A stretch of 64,000 nt of DNA from Vibrio sp. JC009. GTDB lineage: Bacteria; Pseudomonadota; Gammaproteobacteria; Enterobacterales; Vibrionaceae. The position numbers and the translations under genes were made by a program. Below the pieces are notes generated by a model. That model was not told where the DNA came from. It saw nothing but the letters and a program-made list of their open reading frames with translations, and ran no database searches. Within the stretch, counting starts at the first letter, position 1, and each line of letters starts with the position of its first letter. Positions 27,423 to 36,123 of the stretch are shown here, in pieces. Where the stretch lies: contig NZ_CP092106.1 in assembly GCF_029016485.1 (NCBI RefSeq), positions 1,674,001-1,738,000 of the forward strand. Direction: 5' to 3'.

Positions 27423-30230
27423 ATGGCCTCTCCTCGCTACTTAGTCGGTATCGACTTAGGAACAACCAATATCGTTGTCGCCTACAGTGAAATTGAAAAA
27501 GATCTGAAAAACGCGCCGGTAACTGTCTTTGAAATAGACCAGCTTATCGGTCCGGGTGAAGTGGTCCGAAAACCCCTGCTGCCCTCTTTTCGTTTTCATC
27601 CGGCTTCGGGACATTTTTCTTCCGCTGATTTGGTTCTTCCCTGGGAGAATCAACCGGTAGAAGGCGATATTCCCTCTGCAATTGTTGGTGAATGGGCGCG
27701 GGAGCTGGGAAGCAAAATTGAAGGCCGCCAGGTATCCAGTGCCAAAAGCTGGCTGTCTCATCAGGGGGTGGACCGTAAGTCCGAAATACTGCCTTGGGTG
27801 GCAGATAATGATGTCGATAAGGTTTCACCGGTACTCGCCACAGCCAGTTATCTGAACCATGTCAGACAGTCATGGAACTACCACAATCCGATTAATGTGC
27901 TGGAAAATCAGGAAGTAGTGATTACAGTTCCGGCTTCCTTTGATGAAAGCGCACGTAAGTTTACTCTTGAAGCGGCAAAACTGGCCGGGCTGGATAAAAT
28001 CCTTCTACTGGAGGAGCCTCAGGCCGTTTGTTACGACTGGTATTCACGCCACTCTGAAAGTGCAAAACAAGAACTTGCGGAAATCCCGTTGGTATTGGTT
28101 TGTGATGTGGGCGGCGGTACCACCGACCTTAGCTTAATCGAAGCCAACATCAACAAGGACGAGCTTTCGCTTAACCGGATCGGCGTGGGCGAGCACCTGA
28201 TGCTGGGGGGTGACAACCTTGACCTGGCACTGGCGCATCTTGCGGAACAAAGGCTGAGCAAAGAGAAAAAACTAAACGCTTCTAATCTGACCAAGCTGAT
28301 TCAGCAAACGCGTAAAGCCAAAGAAAACCTGCTGGCTCCTGACGCACAGGAAAGCGTAAAGATCACTATGCTGGGAAGCGGCTCCCGCTTACTGGGCGGA
28401 ACCAAAAGTATTGCCGTATCCAAAGAGGAAGTTCATAAGATTGCCCTTGATGGCTTCTTCCCTCTGACTGCGCTTGATGAACTGCCCGACAAACGCAAAA
28501 GCGCGGTGGTAGAGTTTGGTCTACCTTATGTTGCCGACCCTGCGGTTTCAAAACATATCGCAGAGTTTTTGCAGCAGCATCAGTCCGTTTCACAAAACGC
28601 GCTTGGCATTACCGACAGCACCCAGCCTGCGGTGCCGGTTGGCCTGCTGCTTAACGGCGGCGTATTTAACAGCGAACTGGTCACAGAGCGTGTGACCAAA
28701 CTGCTGTCCGGCTGGAACAATAACCCGGTATCGGTACTGAGTAACCCTCATCCCGATCTGTCCGTTGCCCTCGGTGCGGTCGCTTTTGCCAAAGCCCGCC
28801 GTGGTGCTCAGCTAAAAATCGGTGGCGGTTCAGCTCGTTCTTATCTTCTGCACCTTCCTGAGAAAAAAGGGCTGGGCAATGCGCTCTGTCTGCTGGCAAA
28901 AGGAACCGAAGAAGGTCAGGAAATTCGTTTAAGTGGCCGTAAGTTCTCATTAACGCTTGGTGAACCGGTGCGCTTTAGTATTCTCACCTCCACGCACGAT
29001 AAACTTACCGACGATAAGGCGGCATTAAACGGCGCGCTGTATAAAGTCGATGCGGATCTGTTTACCCCTCTTCCGCCTTATATCACAACACTTGAAGGAA
29101 GTTCGAACGGTGAACTGCATGCTAACCAGAAAGAACGCGTTGAAGTTCAGCTGGCCTGTAAGCTTTCTGAGGTCGGCACGTTGCAGATTGAGTGTGTCAG
29201 CACAGAGGACGAAGCTCAGCGATGGGCGGTGGAATTTGAAGTTCGCGGCAAACAGGAACTTGCTCAGGAGTCTGAAGCAATTTCTCCGAAGCTGCTAGAG
29301 TCTCTGGAGCTGATTGCTTTCACATTCAGCGGCAATAAAAAATCCGCCGATCCTAAAACCATCAAAACTCTGGTTAAAGAACTGGAACGCCGCCTTGGAA
29401 AACGTGAAGAGTGGGATTTCAAAACCACCCGTCAGATTTTCGATGCGCTGGCAAAAGGCAGAAAACGGAGAAGACGCTCAGAGCAGCATGAGAAAAACTG
29501 GCTAAGGCTGGCCGGTTACTCTCTGCGTCCGGGATTTGGTGACCTGGCTGACGAATGGCGAATGGATCAGGCATGGAACCTTTATCAGCATAACATCCAG
29601 TACAAGAATCATCAGGGCTGGAGTGACTGGTGGGTGTTCTGGCGCAGAGTGTCCGGAGGTCTGAATCAGGAGCAGCAGGAGCAGATCCTCGCTGATATCG
29701 CCAAATATCTGCATCCGGGCTCACTGAGAAATGCCAAAGTAGCAAAAGAGTCTCAGGAACGTGGCTACGAAGCTATGGTCCGCCTGGCCGCTTCGCTTGA
29801 AAATCTGGATGTGGAAGACAAGGTGCTTCTTGCCACCTGGTTTATCAACAAAGCCACCTCTCAGGCGCAACATGCACAGGCACACTGGTGGGCGCTTGGT
29901 CGTCTGGGCTCTCGCCGACTTATGTACGGCAGTCAGCACAGCGTGATCCCAAGAGAGCAGATTGAACACTGGCTTCCGGAACTGATAAAACAGAACTGGA
30001 ATAAAGAGCCGATTATCGGTTTTGCTGCCGTCATGCTCTGCCGTAAAACCGGCGACAGACTGTTTGATGTTTCCGAAGAGTTCAGAGAGCAGGTAATCGA
30101 AAAACTGAAAAGCAGTAAGGTGCCACAGTCCTGGGTTTCACTGGTCACTGAAGTGAAAGAGATGGATGAATCGGAGTCTAAACGCGCCTTTGGTGATGCG
30201 CTGCCGCACGGGCTACATTTGTTGAATTAA
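27423..30230 (+). CDS. Hsp70-family protein with long C-terminal extension (DUF3731-like)
   Basis: The 935-residue protein is paralogous to its neighbour: YLVGIDLGTTNIVVAYS, VCDVGGGTTDLSLIE, LLNGGVFNSELVTERV and LLEEPQAVCYDW are at equivalent positions. After about residue 620 it continues into an extra 300-residue helical region rich in Trp and Arg (KGRKRRRRSEQHEKNWLRL, GWSDWWVFWRRVSGGL, HWWALGRLGSRRLMYGS), which I take to be the DUF3731-type C-terminus. This region replaces the canonical DnaK lid. Good ribosome-binding site AAGGACC before the ATG. Function unknown; tandem atypical Hsp70s with DUF2760 suggest a dedicated chaperone or remodelling unit. Confidence 0.88.
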   Translation: MASPRYLVGIDLGTTNIVVAYSEIEKDLKNAPVTVFEIDQLIGPGEVVRKPLLPSFRFHPASGHFSSADLVLPWENQPVEGDIPSAIVGEWARELGSKIEGRQVSSAKSWLSHQGVDRKSEILPWVADNDVDKVSPVLATASYLNHVRQSWNYHNPINVLENQEVVITVPASFDESARKFTLEAAKLAGLDKILLLEEPQAVCYDWYSRHSESAKQELAEIPLVLVCDVGGGTTDLSLIEANINKDELSLNRIGVGEHLMLGGDNLDLALAHLAEQRLSKEKKLNASNLTKLIQQTRKAKENLLAPDAQESVKITMLGSGSRLLGGTKSIAVSKEEVHKIALDGFFPLTALDELPDKRKSAVVEFGLPYVADPAVSKHIAEFLQQHQSVSQNALGITDSTQPAVPVGLLLNGGVFNSELVTERVTKLLSGWNNNPVSVLSNPHPDLSVALGAVAFAKARRGAQLKIGGGSARSYLLHLPEKKGLGNALCLLAKGTEEGQEIRLSGRKFSLTLGEPVRFSILTSTHDKLTDDKAALNGALYKVDADLFTPLPPYITTLEGSSNGELHANQKERVEVQLACKLSEVGTLQIECVSTEDEAQRWAVEFEVRGKQELAQESEAISPKLLESLELIAFTFSGNKKSADPKTIKTLVKELERRLGKREEWDFKTTRQIFDALAKGRKRRRRSEQHEKNWLRLAGYSLRPGFGDLADEWRMDQAWNLYQHNIQYKNHQGWSDWWVFWRRVSGGLNQEQQEQILADIAKYLHPGSLRNAKVAKESQERGYEAMVRLAASLENLDVEDKVLLATWFINKATSQAQHAQAHWWALGRLGSRRLMYGSQHSVIPREQIEHWLPELIKQNWNKEPIIGFAAVMLCRKTGDRLFDVSEEFREQVIEKLKSSKVPQSWVSLVTEVKEMDESESKRAFGDALPHGLHLLN

Positions 30231-30273
30231 TAAGGCGAAAAACCTTGGTGAATTTACAACACTCTGTGAGTAG

Positions 30274-30407
30274 ATCTCGGATATTGCTTTGCAATTCCGA
30301 GATGACAACGTATATGTCCGCAACGATGACATATGCGACTTTAGCAAAAACCGCAAGCGAAGCAATGCGATCGTCATTCCGGAAATTGCGAAGCTTTTAT
30401 CCGGAAT
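30274..30407. repeat. Two REP-like hairpins after the Hsp70 cluster
   Basis: 30274-30303 forms ATCTCGGA/TCCGAGAT with an inner ATTGC/GCAAT stem; 30376-30407 forms ATTCCGGA/TCCGGAAT. Such dispersed hairpins usually protect or end transcripts. A third, ATTCCCGT-loop-ACGGGAAT type hairpin, lies at 30740-30759 beyond the MITE. Confidence 0.65.
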
Positions 30408-30429
30408 CTGCTGTCTGCGCGCTGTAAGG

Positions 30430-30692
30430 CTGACTCTTATACACAAATTTAAGGAGCCAAAGAATGCTCCTCCCCTTAGCCTCGAAAGGCCGGATTTTCG
30501 AAGAAGTAACATCGAAGGGGAGGCTGGGAGGGGTTGTTTCCTATGGGTTTAAGTTTTGGTGGTTTAACCATGCATGGCATAACCAACCCCCTCTAACTCC
30601 CCCTTCTATTAGCTTTATCAACCAATTAGGCTTTTTCACTCAAGGGGGAGAACCGTTCTCTGGTCACTTTAATATTTGTGTATAAGAGTCAT
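30430..30692. mobile_element. MITE copy C with Tn5-like ends and perfect 9-bp target duplication
   Basis: 263 bp, no transposase. The left end 30430-30448 matches the IS50/Tn5 outside end CTGACTCTTATACACAAGT at 18 of 19 positions; the right end 30674-30692 is its inverted copy with one further difference. Both sides are flanked by GCTGTAAGG (30421-30429 and 30693-30701), the 9-bp duplication typical of IS50-type transposition. The interior holds two stems, CTCCCCTT/AAGGGGAG and CTCCCCCTT/AAGGGGGAG. This is the best-preserved copy and probably the most recent. Confidence 0.93.
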
Positions 30693-30786
30693 GCTGTAAG
30701 GCTAAAGTAACTTGTTAATCTACAACGCGCTTTAGCCAGATTCCCGTTTTCACGGGAATGACGAAAGAGCCCCGCTTTTCTGAATA

Positions 30787-31260
30787 TTATTTCCGATTCC
30801 CAAGCTTCACAGTACCACCAGAATTAAACCAAAGCGCCTCACCCCTTCTGCGACCAACCAGAATCGGGCCATCATCAAAAAACAGAAAGTTCTTCCAGTT
30901 GCGTTTAAACACCGACCACTTGGTTTCAATCACATTGTACTTTTCATAGCAGAAGTAAACCGTAACATCATCCTGCCACTGAATATGCTCAAGCACCAAT
31001 TCCGGCAGCGCCTCATCATCAGATTCCCAGCAATGCATCCAGTCCACTTCCTCGCTCCAGTTTTTGCTGTTGCGCGGCCAGTCTTCTTTTGCCAGTCTGT
31101 CTGCATCCGGGCTGGATGAGCTGATGTTTTCTTTCCAGAACTGAGCTGATCGCGCCTGTGACATTGGCTTAATCAGCTCAAGGTCAGATTCCTCCACCGG
31201 CATGGACTGATGGGTAAAAATCCACTTACGGTTGTATTCATTCAGATCAATATAACTCAT
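30787..31260 (-). CDS. Uncharacterised protein, DUF2947-like
   Basis: The 157-residue protein is Trp-rich and soluble (KWIFTHQSMPVEESDLELI, WKNFLFFDDGPILVGRRRG, ALWFNSGGTVKLG). The sequence style agrees with the DUF2947 family as I remember it, found mostly in Vibrio and relatives; this assignment is from memory and moderate. It precedes nothing obvious on the same strand except the MITE/REP region and lies 67 bp downstream of the RimJ-like gene, with which it could be co-transcribed. Function unknown. Confidence 0.7.
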   Translation of the reverse strand: MSYIDLNEYNRKWIFTHQSMPVEESDLELIKPMSQARSAQFWKENISSSSPDADRLAKEDWPRNSKNWSEEVDWMHCWESDDEALPELVLEHIQWQDDVTVYFCYEKYNVIETKWSVFKRNWKNFLFFDDGPILVGRRRGEALWFNSGGTVKLGNRK

Positions 31261-31327
31261 TTTTTCCTCTGCTATGGCTTAAACCAGCCCTGTTTAACCG
31301 CATCATTAATACATTTTACTCTCTGGA

Positions 31328-31912
31328 TCATTTTCTTTTATCCTGCCATCCGGGATTTACCAGTGCTGTTAGCTTATGATCTTCCCACTGCCCGTTGATA
31401 TGGAGATAATCCTTAGCATACCCTTCCTGCTGGAAGCCAACTGTTCTTAACACGGATTCACTTTTTAGGTTTCTCGGCATATAGCTTGCGGAAATGCGGT
31501 GCATATTCTGCTTTTCAAACATCCAGTTACAGGCGAGTTTCAGCGCCCTGCGCATGATTCCGCGGCCCTGTGCATTCTCATCCAGTGAGTAACCCACATT
31601 ACAGCCGTGCAGCGGAAAGCGGACAATATTGCTAAAAGAGATAGTGCCGAGCATCCTGCCTGAGCCAACTTCGATAATCAGACAGTAAAAACCCAGCGAC
31701 ATTAAATGCAGTTCGTTCAGTTTAATCAGCTTTTTTCGCCAGCCTTCCTCGGTATAAAAACCGTCTTCACGGTCAGGCTCCCAGGGCTTTAAGAACTCAC
31801 GGTTTTTGATGAAATAGTGACTGACCAGTTTTGCATCTTCGGTGGTGGCAAAACGAATCTGAATATCATCAGCAATGATATTTAATCTGTTCAACTCAAG
31901 ATCCCGCCACAT
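31328..31912 (-). CDS. RimJ/RimL-like GNAT acetyltransferase
   Basis: The 194-residue protein has the GNAT fold of ribosomal-protein N-acetyltransferases: LGTISFSNIVRFPLHGCNVGYSL, the acetyl-CoA pyrophosphate loop ENAQGRGIMRRAL (Q-x-x-G-x-G/A type), and the C-terminal NLKSESVLRTVGFQQEGYAKDYL. The similarity and length are those of RimJ, which acetylates the N-terminal Ala of S5 in E. coli; a different protein substrate is possible. Its start overlaps the tyrR stop by one base (TAATG), so it is translated with tyrR. Confidence 0.85.
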   Translation of the reverse strand: MWRDLELNRLNIIADDIQIRFATTEDAKLVSHYFIKNREFLKPWEPDREDGFYTEEGWRKKLIKLNELHLMSLGFYCLIIEVGSGRMLGTISFSNIVRFPLHGCNVGYSLDENAQGRGIMRRALKLACNWMFEKQNMHRISASYMPRNLKSESVLRTVGFQQEGYAKDYLHINGQWEDHKLTALVNPGWQDKRK

Positions 31913-33459
31913 TACTGTTTCCTGATATCGTAATCACGCAGCTTATTGGCAATCGAGGTGTGTGAAACACCCAGACGTTTTGCCAGCTTGCGGCTGGAAG
32001 GGAATGACTGGAAGAGACGATCCAGCACCTTAGCCTCGTACTCTTTCATAATATCGTCCAGCGAACCTTCAAGGTTAATTCCAATAGCGCTGGCAAATGA
32101 AGATTCCACCTTAGGCAACTGGAAATGCTCAATGCTGAGCTCGCTGTCCGTAATGCGGGTCAGCGCTCTTAATACGGCATTGTCCAGCTCCCGGATATTG
32201 CCCGGCCACTGATAATTGGACAGCTCTTCCAAAAGCTTTTCAGAAACTTCCGGCTTATCGATGCCCAGTTGCTGACTGTATTTAGTCAGGAACAGCTCAA
32301 GCAGAGCCGCCACATCACTCGGGCGGTCTCTTAAAGAAGGAATGGTCAGGGTCAGTACATTCAGGCGGTAAAACAGATCTTCCCTGAACTCGTTATTTTC
32401 TGTTAACTGCGCAAGATTCTGCTTAGTGGATGCGATAACGCGTACATCCACATGCATCTCTTTCTCTTCACCAACGCGGCGGAAGGTGCCGTCCTGAAGG
32501 AAGCGCAAAATCTTCATCTGCAGGTGCGGGCTCATTTCACCGATTTCATCGAGGAAAACAGTGCCGCCATCAGCCAGTTCAAAAATACCCTTATGGCCTT
32601 CGTCCTGATTTAGCGCTCCCGGTGCGTTACCGAAGAGTTCGGTTTCTGCCACGTCATCAGGCATAGAAGCGCAGCTAAGAACAAGAAAAGGTTTGTCTGC
32701 ACGAGATGAACGGTTATGACAGGCTCTTGCCAGCATCTCTTTACCCGTCCCGGTCTCGCCTTCTATCAGCAAAGGCTGCTCAAGCATGGAAAGCTTCTTA
32801 GCATGGCTCATCAACGCCTTATGGCGGTTTGATATACCGACAAAGTGGTCAAAGCCCAGCGTGTTATTGTCAGCAAGAAACTCAATCTCGCCACCCTGCT
32901 TAGCAGCGGCGCGGAGTGTAATCAACACGCTGGCAAAAATAGATTCGTTTGAAGATTCGCCCTGAATATAAACCGGCATGATATCCATAACATAATCGAT
33001 ACCTTCGATAACCACGGTTTCACGCTGGCGGACTCTGTCGCCATCAAGCCATTTTGAAAATGCGAAGGTAGAGATCAAAGTGGAGATATTTTCTCCCAGC
33101 AGAGAATCGCTGTCCTTACCAAGCAAAGTTTCAGCGGCGTGGTTTACCTGATCCACCTGGCCTTTAAGGTTAATTGCCAGTACCGGCTCAGGCAGATTAT
33201 CCAGAATTGAAATCAGCTCGTAGTTGTGGCGTTCTGCGGGCATAAACTGAATTTTGCGCACATCGGTTACCCCGGAGATTTTCCGGATCTGAGTCATCAG
33301 TTCACTGAAGGTTTCAAAATCAGTTTCTGGGCAGTTCAGGTAGATAATGCCGACCACATCGATCTCAATACCACGAAGGTCGATGTTCATAGAGGCTAAA
33401 ATATCGAGTAATTCTCTGGTCAGACCCAGACGGTCTTCACATAAAACTTCAAGACGCAC
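31912..33459 (-). CDS. tyrR: Transcriptional regulator TyrR
   Basis: At 515 residues it matches TyrR (513 in E. coli). Order: N-terminal ACT domain (MRLEVLCEDRLGLTRELLD), PAS domain (about 80-190), AAA+ domain with Walker A GETGTGKE and Walker B GGTVFLDEIGEM, and a C-terminal FIS-type helix-turn-helix (RKLAKRLGVSHTSIANKL). The sigma-54 contact loop GAFTGA is degenerate (GNAPGALNQ), as in true TyrR, which works with sigma-70. It regulates aromatic amino acid synthesis and transport with Tyr, Phe or Trp as effectors. The IS-A copy at 33622 now occupies the region upstream of its start, between it and ycjF. Confidence 0.95.
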   Translation of the reverse strand: MRLEVLCEDRLGLTRELLDILASMNIDLRGIEIDVVGIIYLNCPETDFETFSELMTQIRKISGVTDVRKIQFMPAERHNYELISILDNLPEPVLAINLKGQVDQVNHAAETLLGKDSDSLLGENISTLISTFAFSKWLDGDRVRQRETVVIEGIDYVMDIMPVYIQGESSNESIFASVLITLRAAAKQGGEIEFLADNNTLGFDHFVGISNRHKALMSHAKKLSMLEQPLLIEGETGTGKEMLARACHNRSSRADKPFLVLSCASMPDDVAETELFGNAPGALNQDEGHKGIFELADGGTVFLDEIGEMSPHLQMKILRFLQDGTFRRVGEEKEMHVDVRVIASTKQNLAQLTENNEFREDLFYRLNVLTLTIPSLRDRPSDVAALLELFLTKYSQQLGIDKPEVSEKLLEELSNYQWPGNIRELDNAVLRALTRITDSELSIEHFQLPKVESSFASAIGINLEGSLDDIMKEYEAKVLDRLFQSFPSSRKLAKRLGVSHTSIANKLRDYDIRKQ

Positions 33460-33649
33460 GGACAGTCCTTTAAGTGTCAGGAATAATTTACACCCAAGTT
33501 TCTCTTAAGGACTTTGCTGCGTCAAGGTATCACGCGCTATTCGTGAGAATTGGCGCGTAATTGATAAAATAATGACCAAATATTACCGCTAATCTCTCCC
33601 CAGACCACTCGTTCCCATGCTTATATGGACTCCCGGGTGTTGTCAAAAA

Positions 33650-33790
33650 GTTTATTAGAACAGAGGTCAGATGCTTGCTTATATACGGGCTCTAACTGAG
33701 GAGCTACCTCGGCCTCTTCGATGTATTCGCACCTTCATGACTTTATCTCCCGCACGGTAGTTTCTACCTGAGCATGGGCCAGTCTCTTGA
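33650..33790 (-). ncRNA. Candidate bridge RNA (seekRNA) of IS-A copy 1
   Basis: Identical in sequence to the region analysed at 60975-61115: two loops with guide segments for target and donor, downstream of the transposase gene. RNA ends are estimates. Confidence 0.65.
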
Positions 33791-33839
33791 AGGTTGGTCT
33801 TACCTGTTTGTTCTTACGTTCTTTTTGACTAACCTGGTA

Positions 33840-34877
33840 TTAAGCCACAAGTGGTTGTGGCTTATATTCCTCATCACTTTTTATCATGGCAAGAGCCGTT
33901 CTCACCGTTTTATTTGCCAAAGCAATAGCTGCAACTTTTTTGCCTCGCCTTGTGGTCAGATCTTTAAGCCATTGCTCTTTTCCTGTCCGGGCTTCTCGTT
34001 TTTCCAGTTTACACACAACTGTTAAGGCTCCTCGAAAGAGTGCACTACGCAACATGTTGTGACCACACTTTTTAGCGATAGAACCTATTTTCTGTTTACC
34101 ACCACTACTGTGTTGAACGGGTGTTAACCCCAGACAAGCTGAAGCTTCTCTACCCTTACTAAAATGCTCTGCCTGGCCTAACGCTACTTTTAATAAAACT
34201 GAGCATACTGGGCCAACCCCCTCCAGAGCTTGTAACCGCCTGCACACTTTATCTTGCGCTATTGACTGCTGTAGTTGTTGTGTAAAAGCTTCTACTTGCT
34301 CTATCAAATTTATAAACTGCTCATACATCTGACTCAGGCAAGCTCTAAACTGGCCGGTTAATCCGTTATCAGCGTCCTCAAGAACATAAGGAATGGCTTC
34401 TCTCAATGCTTTATCACCTTTAGTGATCGGAATGCCAAACTCCAGTAAATAGGAACGCAGTTGATTACTTATACTTACCTTCTGCCTAACCAGTAGATCT
34501 CGCATATGAACGATGGATTGCTGACACTGCTCTTCAACGGTTGGTATGCGACAGGATTTTATTTGAGATTGCGTAGCTGCGATAGCAATGGCAATAGCGT
34601 CATTGGCATCGGTTTTTTGGCCCTGCCTGAATGCAGCTGCCCGACGTGGGGCAATAGCCTTCACTTCATGCCCTTGCTCTTTAGCATATCGAGCCCAATA
34701 GTTGGTTGTACTGCATGACTCCATTGCTACCAGTGTTGCTTTTTCCCTGGCTAAAAATTCCAGCAGTTTCTTACGGCTCATTTCTCGATTAAAAATAATC
34801 TTGCCATCGAAATTCATCTTACAGACCTGAAAAACACTCTTTGCAAGGTCAATAGCAATAACGGTAGAATATTTCAT
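33840..34877 (-). CDS. IS110-family transposase (IS-A copy 1)
   Basis: The 345-residue protein has the IS110 N-terminal RuvC-like DEDD domain: D10 in AIDLAKSVFQV, the Glu of VAMESC, and the Asp pair in KTDANDA. The C-terminal Transposase_20 domain has LEGVGPVCSVLL (helix-hairpin-helix) and REASACLGLTPVQHSSGGK, which carries the catalytic serine of this family. It recombines DNA through an RNA-guided synaptic complex. The frame is intact, identical to two other copies in the window. Its ribosome-binding site AGGAG lies in GGAGTCCATACAT, an inverted copy of the element terminus. Confidence 0.95.
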   Translation of the reverse strand: MKYSTVIAIDLAKSVFQVCKMNFDGKIIFNREMSRKKLLEFLAREKATLVAMESCSTTNYWARYAKEQGHEVKAIAPRRAAAFRQGQKTDANDAIAIAIAATQSQIKSCRIPTVEEQCQQSIVHMRDLLVRQKVSISNQLRSYLLEFGIPITKGDKALREAIPYVLEDADNGLTGQFRACLSQMYEQFINLIEQVEAFTQQLQQSIAQDKVCRRLQALEGVGPVCSVLLKVALGQAEHFSKGREASACLGLTPVQHSSGGKQKIGSIAKKCGHNMLRSALFRGALTVVCKLEKREARTGKEQWLKDLTTRRGKKVAAIALANKTVRTALAMIKSDEEYKPQPLVA

Positions 34878-34949
34878 GTATGGACTCCTTTTGTAAAAGT
34901 TTGGTCGCTTATTACGCTACTCCTGAGGGAGCCGGGAGTCCATACATCT

Positions 34950-35080
34950 CCGGCGTGGGAATGCATACCAGACCAACATCTTGCTATACAGTGATGGATT
35001 ACAGATGAACCGAATTGGCTGTGCTTTATTCTGAAACTTTAACCGAGATATGCATTCCCACGCTGGAGCGTGGGAACGAG
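34950..35080. repeat. Pair of inverted dispersed palindromes (IS110 landing sites)
   Basis: An intact palindrome is seen at 35055-35076 (TTCCCACGC-TGGA-GCGTGGGAA) with tails ATGCA and CGAG. An inverted second unit at 34950-34974 (right arm GCGTGGGAATGCATACCAGA) is interrupted by IS-A copy 1. It thus shows the empty target of both elements: the loop used by IS-A and, at GGTATGCATTCCC (reverse strand), the tail used by IS-B. Confidence 0.85.
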
Positions 35081-35097
35081 GTATAAGATTGAATTTA

Positions 35098-36123
35098 TTA
35101 AATTTTATCCTTTAAACTTAATACTAAAGTTTTGCGGATTTCACCCAGTCTCACCTGGTTTTCTTTGCGCCATGGAATCGGCCTTAACAACGCCATGGCT
35201 TTCAGACCAAGGCGGGCGGTCAGAATGCCAACGCCGAAGCCCTGCGCTACCCGCGCTGAAACCTTTCCGGCAAGATCCATTGAAAGCAGATCCATACTGG
35301 CATCTGTCGCAATCTCGGTAGCACCGGCTGCGGCCATATTAATCAGCACCAGACGGAACAGTTTTATACGTGACCAGTAACCCAGCTCAACGCCGTAGAT
35401 TTCTCCAAGCTTATCGATAAGCTTAAAGTTACGCCATGCTACCAGCAGTATATCCGCCATCGCCAGAGGACTAACCGCCACTAGCATAGCCGCTTCTGTA
35501 GAAAGCTTGGCAACCAGCTCTTTGGCTTTTTTGTCCTGCTGACTGATAACCATGGCGTCATACATTTCCAAAATTTCGCTGTCGCTGTGTGACGGGTTTA
35601 TGCTGTTTTTCCAGCGGTCTAAGTAAGGGTCTTCTTTCAGGATCCCGCCTTCACTGGCAAGATTTTCACAAAACGCCTGCCCTTTGCCTACGCTGTCACT
35701 GCTAAGCAGCTCCTCACTCTGCTCGTGAACCGAAAAATGATTACGCAGCTTTCTCAGTTTCCACAGCTCTTTTGCAATCGCGCCAATACCTAAACCGGCA
35801 ATAGAGGCACTAAATGCCGCCCAACCCACGGTAAGCCAGTCTGAGGTTTGCAAAGCGGTTGTGACCGTATCCACGGCCTGCCAGCCAACAAGTCCGGTAA
35901 AGGCGGCAAGAAATCCGCTTGCCAGCCACTTTTTCTTACCTGAAGGCCTGATAATGGTTTCCAGCTCCTTTTCGTCCTCTTGCTCCTGCTCATCACTTTC
36001 CGCAATCGCTTCAGGAACAAATTTTTCCTTAGCTTCGAACTGCTGTTTTAATGTCAGATCTTCGGTTTCAATTTCAGCTTTAATCGTTTCATCAAAGACT
36101 TGTTTGGTTTTAAATTCACTCAT
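35098..36123 (-). CDS. ycjF: YcjF inner-membrane protein
   Basis: The 341-residue protein has an acidic cytoplasmic N-terminus, two membrane helices (about 90-110 and 115-140: [20 protein letters not shown] and [20 protein letters not shown]) and a conserved C-terminal helical domain ([28 protein letters not shown]-like end [12 protein letters not shown]). This is the TIGR01620/DUF697 family. The start overlaps the ycjX stop by four bases (ATGA), so the pair is co-translated. In E. coli ycjX-ycjF belong to the phage-shock (RpoH/PspF) neighbourhood ahead of tyrR, the order kept here apart from the IS-A insertion. Confidence 0.92.
   Translation of the reverse strand: MSEFKTKQVFDETIKAEIETEDLTLKQQFEAKEKFVPEAIAESDEQEQEDEKELETIIRPSGKKKWLASGFLAAFTGLVGWQAVDTVTTALQTSDWLTVGWAAFSASIAGLGIGAIAKELWKLRKLRNHFSVHEQSEELLSSDSVGKGQAFCENLASEGGILKEDPYLDRWKNSINPSHSDSEILEMYDAMVISQQDKKAKELVAKLSTEAAMLVAVSPLAMADILLVAWRNFKLIDKLGEIYGVELGYWSRIKLFRLVLINMAAAGATEIATDASMDLLSMDLAGKVSARVAQGFGVGILTARLGLKAMALLRPIPWRKENQVRLGEIRKTLVLSLKDKI

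Larger units (their letters stand above)
33622..34949 (-). mobile_element. IS-A copy 1, IS110/IS1111-type insertion sequence (1328 bp)
   Basis: Boundaries come from comparing three copies that are identical inside but differ outside. Subterminal inverted repeats read TATGGACTCCCGG at both ends; a CT dinucleotide (33620-33621 and 34948-34949) is present at both junctions and is the probable crossover core. The 5' non-coding end is short (about 72 bp) and the 3' end long (218 bp), the IS1111 arrangement. It is inserted in the loop of a dispersed palindrome (CTCGTTCCCA... left, ...GCGTGGGAATGCAT right), between ycjF and tyrR. Confidence 0.92.

Noticed and set aside
30274..30759. CRISPR array in the repeat-rich region after the Hsp70 genes
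   Set aside because: The hairpins are different from one another, not evenly spaced, and no cas genes are present. No CRISPR was seen elsewhere in the window.
33774..34025. 83-codon frame antisense to the end of IS-A
   Set aside because: It overlaps the transposase and the bridge-RNA region antisense; it is identical in all copies only because the element is identical.
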